NCBI GenBank assembly: GCA_016946835.1
Contig: JACVTC010000050.1
Coordinates: 508,501-572,500 of the forward strand
DNA length: 64,000 bases
Source: Neocallimastix lanati (nom. inval.)
Taxonomy: Eukaryota; Neocallimastigomycota; Neocallimastigomycetes; Neocallimastigales; Neocallimastigaceae
Direction: 5' to 3'
Shown here: one piece after another, positions 11,460 to 21,500 of the stretch
Layout: each line of letters begins with the position of its first letter
How positions within the stretch are numbered: position 1 is the first letter of the stretch
Notes under the pieces: model-generated
Told to the model about the DNA's origin: nothing
Seen by the model: only the letters and a program-made list of their open reading frames with translations
Databases searched by the model: none
Program-made: the position numbers and the translations under genes

Positions 11460-11992
11460 AATGTGATAAAGAATAGAATAATAATGATATTTTTAATTAA
11501 ATTTTTAATAATTTATTATATAAAAATATATTATTATATTCTTTACTATTAATAATTTTCTTATATTCTATATTAATAATTTTTATATTAATTATATTTT
11601 ATTATTTTAAATATTAAATTTATGTAATTAATTAATTTATATGATTGGTTTTAATAATGTAATTAAATAATATAAAATATGTATTATCCATATTATTTTA
11701 TGAAGGGGGCCTTTCTGAGAAAAGAAATAGTAGAAATAGTAGTGATAATGAAATAGGAATAAGAATTGAAAGGTTTCCCATATTGTTATAATAATAAATA
11801 TTAATATTAATAAAGTTATTTTTAACAATAAAATAATTATATAATTTATAAATAATAAATATTTTTAATAATAGTTCTTTAAATAAAATTTATAATGTGT
11901 AATGATAAATTCTTTTAGTGTAATTTAATAGTTATTTAATTTATCTATTTATTTAATGTTCACACTCCTTTTCTAATATGAACCTCAACAAA
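11460..11992. other. Unassigned spacer between A and C
   Basis: AT-rich sequence with one less simple stretch around 11700-11780 (AAGGGGGCCTTTCTGAG). Its start continues the flank left of element A. I see no gene. It may be a remnant of an older LTR. Confidence 0.5.
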
Positions 11993-12007
11993 TGATACGG
12001 AACAATC

Positions 12008-12968
12008 TGTAAAATATTTAATAATTTGAATACGTATTTAAATGTAATGTAATGTAAATTATTGTGGATAAAAATGTTTTCCAAATTTTTAATATAAATT
12101 TAAATGTATTCCAAATTATTAATTTAAATAATTTTCTCAAAAATTTATGACTAAATTATTTGGAGAATTTACGTAACAATTACTCAGTTGAATCACGAAA
12201 CTTCATAAATTAAAAAATAATTAGTCATTAATTAGTTAAATTAAAATAATTAAAGGAATATTGCCTTTTCCGTTTGTTTACAAAAACTTGCCGTTTTGTT
12301 TACTTGTCTTTTAAATTATAGAAATTCTAAAAATAAAAATAGCAAGTTGTGGTTTAGTAAATTGGTTTTCACAACTTGGCAAAATTTAAATTAAATATAT
12401 GGATAGAATATATTTAATCATATAATTAATGAATTAAACTCTAAATTTTCTTCATAGAAAATTTTAGAAAAATTAGATAGTTTTAAATAGGATTTATATT
12501 AAAATAATTCATAACATTTCATGTAATTTATTAAATAATGTAATTGATAATATAAAATAATATGTTTATGTAATTTATTAAAATTTATTTTGATTTAAAA
12601 CTTTATTTTGAAAAAGTATAAAAAGAGTTAATTTTTCAACTATTGAACGATAGTTGGAAAATCGTATAGAATAGGAAAATTTAAATTTTATTATTAGTTT
12701 CGTAACTATTATTAGAATAGTTACTTTCTTATAAAACAATTATATTATAGTTTGTAAAACCTTAACTGCTAGTGGGAACTCCGGAAAGGACCCTGCGTTA
12801 CCCAGTTAAGTGGTTGTTGAAAATTAGTTAATAAATAAAATAAATAAAAGAAATTAAAAAAGAAAATAATTAATTAAATAATAGAGGTTTAAGATATAGT
12901 GTTATTAGTGTAGTAAAGTTAGTTTAGAATAGCCACAAACCTAGACTTGATAAGTATTTTATTTTACA
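12008..12968 (+). repeat. Solo LTR G inside the 5' LTR of C
   Basis: A 961-bp unit starts TGTAAAATATT and ends ATTTTACA, flanked on both sides by CAATC, a perfect 5-bp target duplication. The uninterrupted site is seen in the 3' LTR of C. It has a TATAAAAAG box near 12617, a small hairpin after it (CAACTAT/ATAGTTG), and a GC-richer hairpin at 12761-12810. By its ends and 5-bp duplication it is a chromovirus-type LTR, but its family is not otherwise present here. Confidence 0.9.
12761..12810 (+). other. Stable hairpin within solo LTR G
   Basis: CTTAACTG and CAGTTAAG pair perfectly at the ends, with GGG and CCC able to pair further in. It lies about 145 bases after the TATA box, so it would be in the 5' transcribed part of the LTR. 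Confidence 0.6.
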
Positions 12969-13634
12969 CAATCTAATATTGCTTATATTATTGAATTTAT
13001 TATTTTATATTTGTTTTTATTTCTTTTATATTATTTTTATTTTATATCTTTATTTTTATTTTAAATTTTTATTTGTATTTTTACTTTTACTTTATTTTTA
13101 TTTTAATTTTTATTATATTATTTTTATCTTATATTTTATTTTTATTTTATATTTTTATTTTTATTTTTACTTTTACTTTTATTTTTACTTTAATTTTTAT
13201 TATTTTTATATATTATTTTATTATTTTTTATATTTTATTTTAATTAATTAAAAATTTATTTGAACCAATAAAAAACTTCATTAAATTCTATAAATAACTT
13301 GTAAAATCAAAAAATATTAAAAACTCTCTCTCAAAATTTTATAAATTAAATTTTAGAATAAAATAAGGTAAAATAAATTAAGGGTGTTTTAATTTAGTGT
13401 TAAGCTGTGTTGTTAATATAATAGTTTTAAGTTTAAATAATAATTAAGTTAGTTAAGGGGTTTAAAATAAAATAAAAGAGAGCTTAGTTAATATTTAAAA
13501 ACATTAGAATATTAATGTTGAGTTTAATTAGTTTAGATAATATTCGGAAATAATTAAATAAGTTTAATTAGAATTAATTAGAATATATTATTATTGAAAA
13601 TAAATAAATGAAAAGTCCTGTACCATAAAAATTT

Positions 13635-13652
13635 TGGCGAGCTATGCAGGAC
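13635..13652 (+). promoter_or_regulatory. Primer binding site of element C (tRNA type)
   Basis: TGGCGAGCTATGCAGGAC lies nine bases after the 5' LTR. Its complement ends in a G discriminator plus CCA with CCTGC before the acceptor strand, as in eukaryotic serine tRNAs. The tRNA identity is only a suggestion. Confidence 0.65.
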
Positions 13653-13889
13653 AAGACAATAATAATATGAAAATAATTAATTCAATAATTTAGAATAGAC
13701 TAATTTAAAAAAAAAAAAAAAAAAAAATTAGTATAAATTAATAATAACAATAATATAAGAAATTTTATAAATTGAAAGAATAAAATATAGTTAAAGTAAT
13801 AAATAATTGAATAATAATTAATTTAGTGTGTATAATTTTAATAAATATATTTATATATAATAGTGATAGTAGTAATAGTGAGTTATAAA

Positions 13890-13940
<51 letters not shown>

Positions 13941-14282
13941 AAAAAAAAAAAGAGTGATCCATCCATCAACCTTTGGATTGAAATATTGTTATTGTTGTTC
14001 AACTGGTAATAGAAGTTTTCCTTCTTTTGTTATTTAAACAACAGTAATTTTAATTTCAGCATTATACAAGCTGCTAATTTCGGTCAGCGTGGGGGATTAG
14101 GGCTGTGTAAAGATCTTCGAGTCGTTTGCAAGTGCGAGGAGAAGTGACGGAATGAACACAGGGGACGAAACGTCACAGAAATTAGCGTATAATAATAAGA
14201 TTACTGGTCGGGTTTTTATAACAAAATAACAGTTTAATTAGTTATATAAAATATTAAAATATTAACAATAGAAAGTAAGAGA
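13653..14282 (+). other. Untranslated leader of element C
   Basis: Contains an (AAT)n and poly-A run at 13890-13950, then a GC-richer stretch at 13960-14190. Within it GTGACG (14144-14149) and CGTCAC (14171-14176) can pair around a loop containing AGGGGACGAA, a string nearly the same as the loop of the stem-loop before the polypurine tract in A, C and E. Confidence 0.6.
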
Positions 14283-15191
14283 ATGAAGATTTTAGAAATC
14301 CAAAAATTATTACCAAGAGTAACTGAATCAACAGGAGAATTGGACTCTTGGTTTGAAGAGTTTAATAGGTTGATGGCTCTAGCAGATATAGAATCTCCTA
14401 AGAGTATATTCATTTGGGCATTAGAATGTGTAAATGGAAGGCTAAGAGGTGTAGTACAAGAACTAGAAAAGGAAACTGAAGATGGTAAGATTTATCCATC
14501 CATAAAAGAGATAAAAGAAGCTTTGGAGGAAGCACTTAGGATCACACCACAAGAAAAATGTAAAATGCTACAAAAATTGAAGATTCAAAGGGGTGAAACA
14601 ATAGCCGACTTCAACTGGAGATATAAGAAACTCTACGATAGCTTACCAAAATTTTACCAAACATTTGTTACTGTAGATGATTATATTGAATCAATTAAGT
14701 ATAGACCTTACATTAGATCTCAAGTAATTACCCAACGATCGGAAGATTTAGAAGACGCGTTTGAAGAAGCTGAATTGGCCGAGAGAGCGGAACAAATAAA
14801 GACGTCAAATAAAGTTACGGTAATGACAACACTATTTCATGGCCAGTCCAATAATCAATCTGAAAGATATCAACATGAATACAATAATAATAGAAGGAGT
14901 AATAATTACTTTAATACTAGAAGGAATAATTATAATAATAACTATAATTATAATCAGAAGCAGAATCAAAGACGCACACTTCAAAATAATAATTATTTTA
15001 ACCAAAGAAATGTAAATAATACTGAATTTGAAAATAAATCTCAAAATGAAACAAATCGCAATGAAAATATAGTTTGCTTCCGATGTGGAAAAATAGGTCA
15101 CATCTTTAGAAGGTGTCCTTATACATTTAAGCAGTTAGCTGAAATAGAAGAGAGAGAAAATAAAGAAAAAGAAAATAATCATTTAAACTAA
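14283..15191 (+). CDS. Gag of element C
   Basis: The 302-residue Gag is similar to that of A (LDSWFEEFNRLMALADIE, FIWALECVNGRLRGVV, DAFEEAELAERAEQ). A CCHC knuckle (CFRCGKIGHIFRRC) lies at about 263-276 after an Asn- and Arg-rich stretch. The frame is open throughout. The stop follows TTTAAAC directly, as in A. ATGAAGATT is the first ATG of the frame after the leader. Confidence 0.9.
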   Translation: MKILEIQKLLPRVTESTGELDSWFEEFNRLMALADIESPKSIFIWALECVNGRLRGVVQELEKETEDGKIYPSIKEIKEALEEALRITPQEKCKMLQKLKIQRGETIADFNWRYKKLYDSLPKFYQTFVTVDDYIESIKYRPYIRSQVITQRSEDLEDAFEEAELAERAEQIKTSNKVTVMTTLFHGQSNNQSERYQHEYNNNRRSNNYFNTRRNNYNNNYNYNQKQNQRRTLQNNNYFNQRNVNNTEFENKSQNETNRNENIVCFRCGKIGHIFRRCPYTFKQLAEIEERENKEKENNHLN

Positions 15192-15216
15192 TAAATGGGA
15201 GAAGGGAAACTCCCGT
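15182..15216 (+). promoter_or_regulatory. -1 frameshift signal between gag and pol, element C
   Basis: TTTAAAC (15182-15188), an 8-base spacer holding the gag stop, then a GGGAG/CTCCC stem (15197-15214). The -1 frame is open up to the pol ATG at 15398. Heptamer, spacer length and stem all match element A although the surrounding sequence differs. Confidence 0.8.
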
Positions 15217-15397
15217 ATATCAAACCACAACCTATCAGAACCCTACAGAGTCAAAAGAACCAATTTTAGCTGCGGTTATAAGAAGAAATAAAAATAATTC
15301 TGGTTCAAAACCTTATGAAAATAGAACTATAAGAACATTAAAAGAAAACCCAGTTAGTATACCAATCCCTAAAGGCCTTCAGTATGCTCAAGATAAC

Positions 15398-17261
15398 ATG
15401 GAAACTGAAAATAACAAAAGTTCCTACACAGAAAAACTTGAAGAAGTAGATGTTTCAATAATTGCACAACCATCAATAAATAAAGCGAAAAGTATGTCAA
15501 AAATAGAAAGAACTAAAGAAATACAGACCGAAACAGAAAAGAATAACAGCAATATCAATAAACCAAATAAGAATCAAAGTACATTACCAAGTGATACAAT
15601 AAAAGAAAAAAGGAATAAGCAACTAGGTAATAACAATACTAAACATGTGTCTATGATGGAAGGAAGGAAAAGGTACAACATTACAGACGACCTAAACAAG
15701 CTAATGGCAAATATCTCAATATCCCAATTGATTGATGCGAGTCCTAAGCTAAGATCGGAACTCTCTAAAGCATTAAAATTGAAAGCCCCTGAGATGACTG
15801 AAGAAAACCCAGAAAAGGTGATGATGTCCGCATTAAGCAGAGAAGACGTTGCGACCGCAGAATGTATCGTAGAAAACACACCAGGAGTAGCGTTTCTAGA
15901 TACTTGTGCTAGCATTAACTTAATTACAAGGAAATACTTTAACAAATTAAAGAATATAACTCCATCTGGATACACTGATGATAACATTATTCAAGTTTTC
16001 TCCAATAAGAATATCGTTATGGAAACTTGTTATTTGAGACTAAAATTTGGAAATATAGAAATACAAGATAGCTTTAGGATAATTGATCATGATAAAAATA
16101 TCTTTGACGTACTAATCGGATATAGAACACTTAAAGAAAATCACCTTTTCATAAACCCAGTTGACAATTTCCTTTGTAGAATGAACAGAGATGAGACTTG
16201 GGAGAGAATAATACCTTTACACAAAAAGGATAAATGTATAAGCACTGAAGAATTGCCTACCAAACAAACAAATGAAGAAGAAGACAGATTGTTGTTACTT
16301 TGTTTTACAAAAAAGGTAAAAGAAAAAGAGGATATTGACGAGAAAAAGGAAATAATTGATAAGTTAATATTGGAAATTCCGTGGAAATATAAAAAACAAG
16401 TTAAAAAATTATTTAATAAATATTATCATATTTTAGCTACCAAAATTGAGGAATTACAGTCAACTAAATTATTACCACATACCATTCAATTGAAAGATGG
16501 TGCTAAACCAATCAAACAAAAATGCTATCGCTTATCAAAGGTACAAGCTGATGCACTTAAGGAAGAAATCACCAAGTTAATTAATAATAAACTTATAGAA
16601 CCATCCAATTCACCATGGTCTTTCCCTGTAATACTAGTTCTTAAAAAAAATAATAAATGGCGAATGTGCATAGACTTTCGAAAATTGAATGATTTAACTA
16701 TAAAAGATGCATACTCATTACCCTTAATAGATGAAATCCTTTTCTCCATAGGGAAGAAAGTCAAATATTTTACAACCATAGACTTGTTTTCAGGATTCCA
16801 TCAAATTCCAATGTCAAAGAATGATATTCCTAAAACCAGTTTCACTACTATCTTTGGAAACTATCAATTTCGTGTCATGCCTTTCGGTCTCTGTAATGCA
16901 CCAGCAACCTTCCAGAGGGAAATGAACAGGATCTTTTTCCCACTAATTGGAGTATGTATGTTCATCTACATCGACGACTTAGTTATTTTTTCCAATTCAT
17001 TAGAAGAACATATTAAAGATATTATTAAAGTTTTTGAAATTATATCCGTAAATCGGTTAAAAGTAAATCTAGAAAAATGCAATTTCTTTAAGAAAAAGGT
17101 AGAGCTTCTGGGACATACACTCTCAGTTGAAGGAATTTCACCGATAATGTCTAAAGTCAACGCCATTGCTAGTTGGTCTGCTCCTACAACAGTAAAGCAA
17201 CTCCAGTCCTTCTTGGGCGCAGTTGGATACTATCGTAAATTTATTGCTAATTACTCAAGTA
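15398..17261 (+). pseudogene. Pol of element C, 5' part, ended by insertion of B
   Basis: This part carries a spacer region, the aspartic protease (FLDTCASIN at about 167, Cys in place of Gly as in A), and the reverse transcriptase with the IYIDDLVIF box at about 526, up to the start of the connection domain. It stops where chromovirus B begins. Fossil status is due to that insertion. The frame itself otherwise looks open. Unlike A, there is no long Asn-rich N-terminal region. Confidence 0.88.
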
Positions 17262-17986
17262 TGTAAAGATATGATCAATATCTTTAGTACATTAATTAAT
17301 TTATTTTGTACATTAAATTATTTAATGTAATTCACGTTTACAAAATAATGCTAATGCATTAAATTATGTAAAATATATTAATTTATGAAATTAATTGATT
17401 TATGAAAATTAATAATAAATTTATATTTCATATAATATATAAATTTAAAAATATAAAATTAATTTTTAAATAACCTAAAATTTAGTAATAAAATATATTA
17501 ATAATTTTAGTTTAGTTTAATTTTAGTTTAGTTTAATAATCATAAAAATTAAATAGTAATATATAATTAATAGTATTAATAATAAAAGAATAATAAATAA
17601 ATAATAAATAAGAACTTATTCAATTTGAGTCAAAACAAATTGAATAAAAAGCTTATTGAATTAGTTTTAGTTTTTTATAACTTTATTTAATTTTAGATTA
17701 GTTTTTGTTTATTTTATATTGAATATATATTTAAATAAATAGAAATAGTATATTATAATATAATTAAGAAAAAATATAAATACATGTAAAATTATTCTAT
17801 TAAAGAAAATGTAGTTGTTATTAACTATTTTGCAGTTAATAACTAATAAAAAGAATTTTTATAATAAAGTGATTAATAAAAGAATTTTTTTTAAAAAAAT
17901 AAATTTCATTTGAGTATTGTTATTGATAGTGTTGTTTTTTTTTTTTTTTTCGTAATTGTAATCTGCTCCATAAGGAACATTTTACA
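17262..17986 (+). repeat. 5' LTR of element B
   Basis: 725 bp, TG to CA ends, matching 23442-24182. It contains the TATA box and presumed transcript start described separately. Confidence 0.92.
17775..17843 (+). promoter_or_regulatory. TATA box, presumed transcript start and self-primer of B
   Basis: TATAAATA at 17775-17782. GTAGTTGTTAT starts at 17811, 36 bases downstream, and is the exact reverse complement of the 11 bases after the LTR (17987-17997). It overlaps a 10-bp perfect stem (GTTATTAACT/AGTTAATAAC, 17817-17843), so primer pairing and the hairpin would compete. Confidence 0.75.
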
Positions 17987-17997
17987 ATAACAACTAC
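17987..17997 (+). promoter_or_regulatory. Self-primed primer binding site of B
   Basis: ATAACAACTAC directly abuts the 5' LTR and complements 17811-17821. No TGG-type tRNA site is present. Confidence 0.75.
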
Positions 17998-18036
17998 CTT
18001 GTTATAAAAAGTGGAGCACGTTACGATCACGAGATT

Positions 18037-18274
18037 AGAGAACTACCAGTTAAAGAACTACCAGTTAGAGAACTACCAGTTAAAGAACTACCAGTTAAAG
18101 AACTACCAATTAGAGAACTACCAGTTAGAAAACTACCAGTTAGAAAACTACCAGTTAGAGAATTACCAATTAGAGAACTACCAGTTAGAAAACTACCAGT
18201 TAGAAAACTACCAGTTAGAGAATTACCAATTAGAGAACTACCTATTAGAAAACTACCATTTGAAGAATTACTAA
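18037..18274 (+). repeat. 15-bp tandem repeats in the leader of B
   Basis: About 15 units of CTACCAGTTAGAGAA with small variants, including a duplicated 60-bp block. The unit length keeps a frame open as repeated ENYQL/KNYQL, but nothing suggests it is translated. D and F have unrelated tandem repeats in the same position. Confidence 0.9.
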
Positions 18275-18430
18275 GAGAAGAAACAAGAAGTAATAATAGA
18301 AGAAGTACTATTTGAAGAAGTACTAATTATAATTGCACCCATTAAGTCGCCGCCGTGATTACTAATTATATTGGAATATTTGAGATTATTTTTATTTAAA
18401 CTTATTATTATTATAATAATTTTGTTTACT

Positions 18431-18466
18431 CGACGGGCACCATTTCAAGCGGTTAGAGCCAAGTCG
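18431..18466 (+). other. Conserved 36-nt leader hairpin, element B
   Basis: CGAC with GTCG and an inner GGC with GCC pair around ACCATTTCAAGCGGTTA. The same 36-base span with different but still pairing stem bases occurs in D and F, framed by GTTTACT before and ACTTTA after. Confidence 0.75.
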
Positions 18467-18592
18467 ACTTTACATAATATTATAATAGTAAATTTAAATA
18501 AAAATAATAATCGTATATAAGAATTCTTTTAATTTTATTTTTTCAAAGTGGAAGAACTTAATATTAGGCTAAGAAACCTCCACATTGAAGAT

Positions 18593-21500
18593 ATGGCGGA
18601 ACGTGGACGAGAAGAAAAACGGAAGGTCAGTAAGCCACCGATTTTTAACGGTGAAAGAAAAGAACTTAAAGGGTTCCTCACAATTGTAAATATGAACTTT
18701 GAGGATACCCCAGATGACTTTCCAGACGATAGATCAAAGGTTAGATTTATAACCTCATTCTTAAGAGGTGATCCTTTAAATTGGGCCTCAAATCTATGGG
18801 ATAATGAAGATCCCTTGATCGATAATTTAAATAATTTTAAGAGGGAACTTAAAATTAATTATGGGGATCCAGAAGTGGAGACAATTGTGGCTAATGGTAA
18901 ATTAGATACCATTCGTCAGAAAAAATATGGGCAAGTGTTAGAATATATTAACCAGTTCAAAACAACTTGCCAAAATTCGGACTTCAACGAATCAGCCAAA
19001 ATTTATATGTTTCTTAAAGGATTACATTACAAAATGAGGGAACAATTAGCTGTTGTTAACCCAAATCCAGATTCCCTTAACAAGTTGTATACCGATGTAA
19101 TTCAAATTGAAAATTTGTCAAAGCGAACTAATCTTGTTGAATTCTATTATAATCAGCAACGAGTTAGAAATTCGCAACAAAACAGTAACCACAACCAGAG
19201 AAATAGTAGTCGTCGTGATGATCCTATGGATGTTGATTTATTTAGGATCAAAAATGATAGATATAGAAGATACAACCAGAACTATAATCAAAATTTATAT
19301 GTTGAAAATAAAAGAGACTTTTCTGAAGAAAAGAAAAAAGGTCTTTGTTTTTTATGTAAACAACCAGGACACTTACAGTTTAATTGTCCTAACAGAAAAA
19401 GACCTTCTGGAGTTAAACACAAGAATAAAATTAGAGAAACAGATGAAAATCTTCCATCGGCAAAATTAAGAAGAATTAGAATGATCAAGGAATCCGATGA
19501 TGCTCAAAAAATTAGAGCTATTACTGATGAAGAAAATGCTATGAATAAAAGAAAGAACAATATAATTACTTTCTATATAAAAACAAATGATATTGAAGAA
19601 GTTCCAGTTAGGGTTCTTATCGACTCTGGCTCGGATTTGAATTTTATTCATCCTTCGTTCGTTAATAAAAACAAAATTAAATTGAATGAAGTTAAAAGAT
19701 CTTTCAATGTTACTGGACTAGGATATGGTATCTCTACCATCTACGAACAAACTGAAAAGTGTATCTTACGATTCAAGAACCATTTTGAAGTTATTCAACT
19801 CTATGCACTTTATATTCCTGATGTAGATATCATTCTAGGTATTCCTTGGATTGAAAAGCATTGTCCAATGAATTATCATGATTCAAGAAAAATATCCTTT
19901 CCTTCTGGTTATTGCGCTAGGAACTGTAATAATGATAAAAGAAAAAGAAAAAACAAAAATAGAAGCAAGAAAGGTTCAAAGAAGTGTAAGATCGATATCG
20001 AACCTGAAGAAGAAAATTCCTATGAACCAAGTACTCCATATAAGTGTAAACCCCTCTGGGATTCCGAATCAGAAAGCGAAGCTGAATACGTCCGTGGAAG
20101 AAAAGTTAGAACCATTAATGATAGTGATAGTGATAGTGATAGTGATAGTATTAATATTAGTGTTAAAGATAATGATTGTAGTAAAGAAAAAATTAACTTT
20201 TGTAATTTTAGAGAACTTAGTACAATAGATAAAATCAAAAAATCATGTAATTTTATTAAATCATGTAAAAATGAAATTTTAAATAAAGAAAGTAAATTGG
20301 TCGCCGAACCAACAAACTATTTTTTTTCTTATCAAAATTGTGTGTTAGACAATTTGTGTAACTGTCTGATTATTCAGAATTTAGATAATAATAATATTGT
20401 TAACGATAGTGATAATAAAATTTCTATTCCTCCTTGTTATCTCGATTATATTGAAGTTTTTGATGAAAAGAATTGTGATAAATTACCTCCCCATAGAGAA
20501 TATGATTGTGAAATAAATTTAAAGGATAATTCAATTCTATTCTATGGTCCTATTTATCCTTTAACAGAAGCAGAAAGGGATGAATTGAAAAAGTATATTA
20601 AAGAAAACTTAGCAAAAGGATTTATTAGAAAATCCAAATCACCAGCTGGTGCCCCTGTCTTATTTGTTAAAAAGAAAGATGGCACTTTGAGATTATGTAT
20701 TGACTACAGAAAATTAAATGAAATGACTATTAGAAATTCATATCCTTTACCATTAATAAGTGAATTAATTGACAGAGTTAAAGGTGCTAAATATTTTACT
20801 AAGTTAGATCTTAAATCTGCATATAACTTAGTAAGAATAAAAGAAGGTGATGAGTATAAGACTGCTTTTAGAACTCGCTATGGACATTATGAATATCTTG
20901 TTATGCCTTTTGGGTTAAAGAATGCACCTGCTACATTTCAACATTTTATAAATGATGTTCTTAGTGACTACTTAGATGATTTTGTTATCTCATATATCGA
21001 CGATATTCTTATTTATTCAAATAACTTAGAAGAACATCATGAACATGTTAGAAAAGTGTTGAAAAAACTTTTAGATAATAATTTATATGTTAAACTAGAA
21101 AAATGTGAATTCGATGTAACGGAAACCTCCTTCCTGGGCTACATCATATCTAAAGATGGTCTTAAACCTGATCCTGAAAAAATTAAAGCTATTTTAGATT
21201 GGCCTGTACCTACTAATGTCAAAGAAGTTCAGTCATTTATTGGACTTTGTAATTATTATAGAGTTTTCATTAAAGATTTTGCCAAAATAGCTTTACCAAT
21301 ACATAAACTCACTCGTAAAAATGTACCTTTTATTTGGGGACCTGAGCAACAGAATGCTTTTGTTAAATTGAAAGAACTTTTCACATCTGCTCCAATTTTA
21401 ATTAATCCTGATAGTAATAAACCGTTTATCGTTGAAACTGATGCTAGTAACTTTGCAGTTGGAGCTGTACTTTCTCAAGAAGTTGATGGCAATCTCCATC

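Larger units (their letters stand above)
11993..13625 (+). repeat. 5' LTR of element C, interrupted by solo LTR G
   Basis: Bases 11993-12007 and 12974-13625 together match the 3' LTR at 25934-26601, with only a few differences by eye. The middle is another element's LTR. Confidence 0.88.

Noticed and set aside
18011-18274. Open frame of repeated ENYQL/KNYQL units
   Set aside because: It arises from a 15-bp non-coding array in the chromovirus leader. The equivalent arrays in D and F have other unit lengths and no consistent frame.
18037-18274. CRISPR-like array
   Set aside because: Units are directly tandem without unique spacers, and the genome is eukaryotic.
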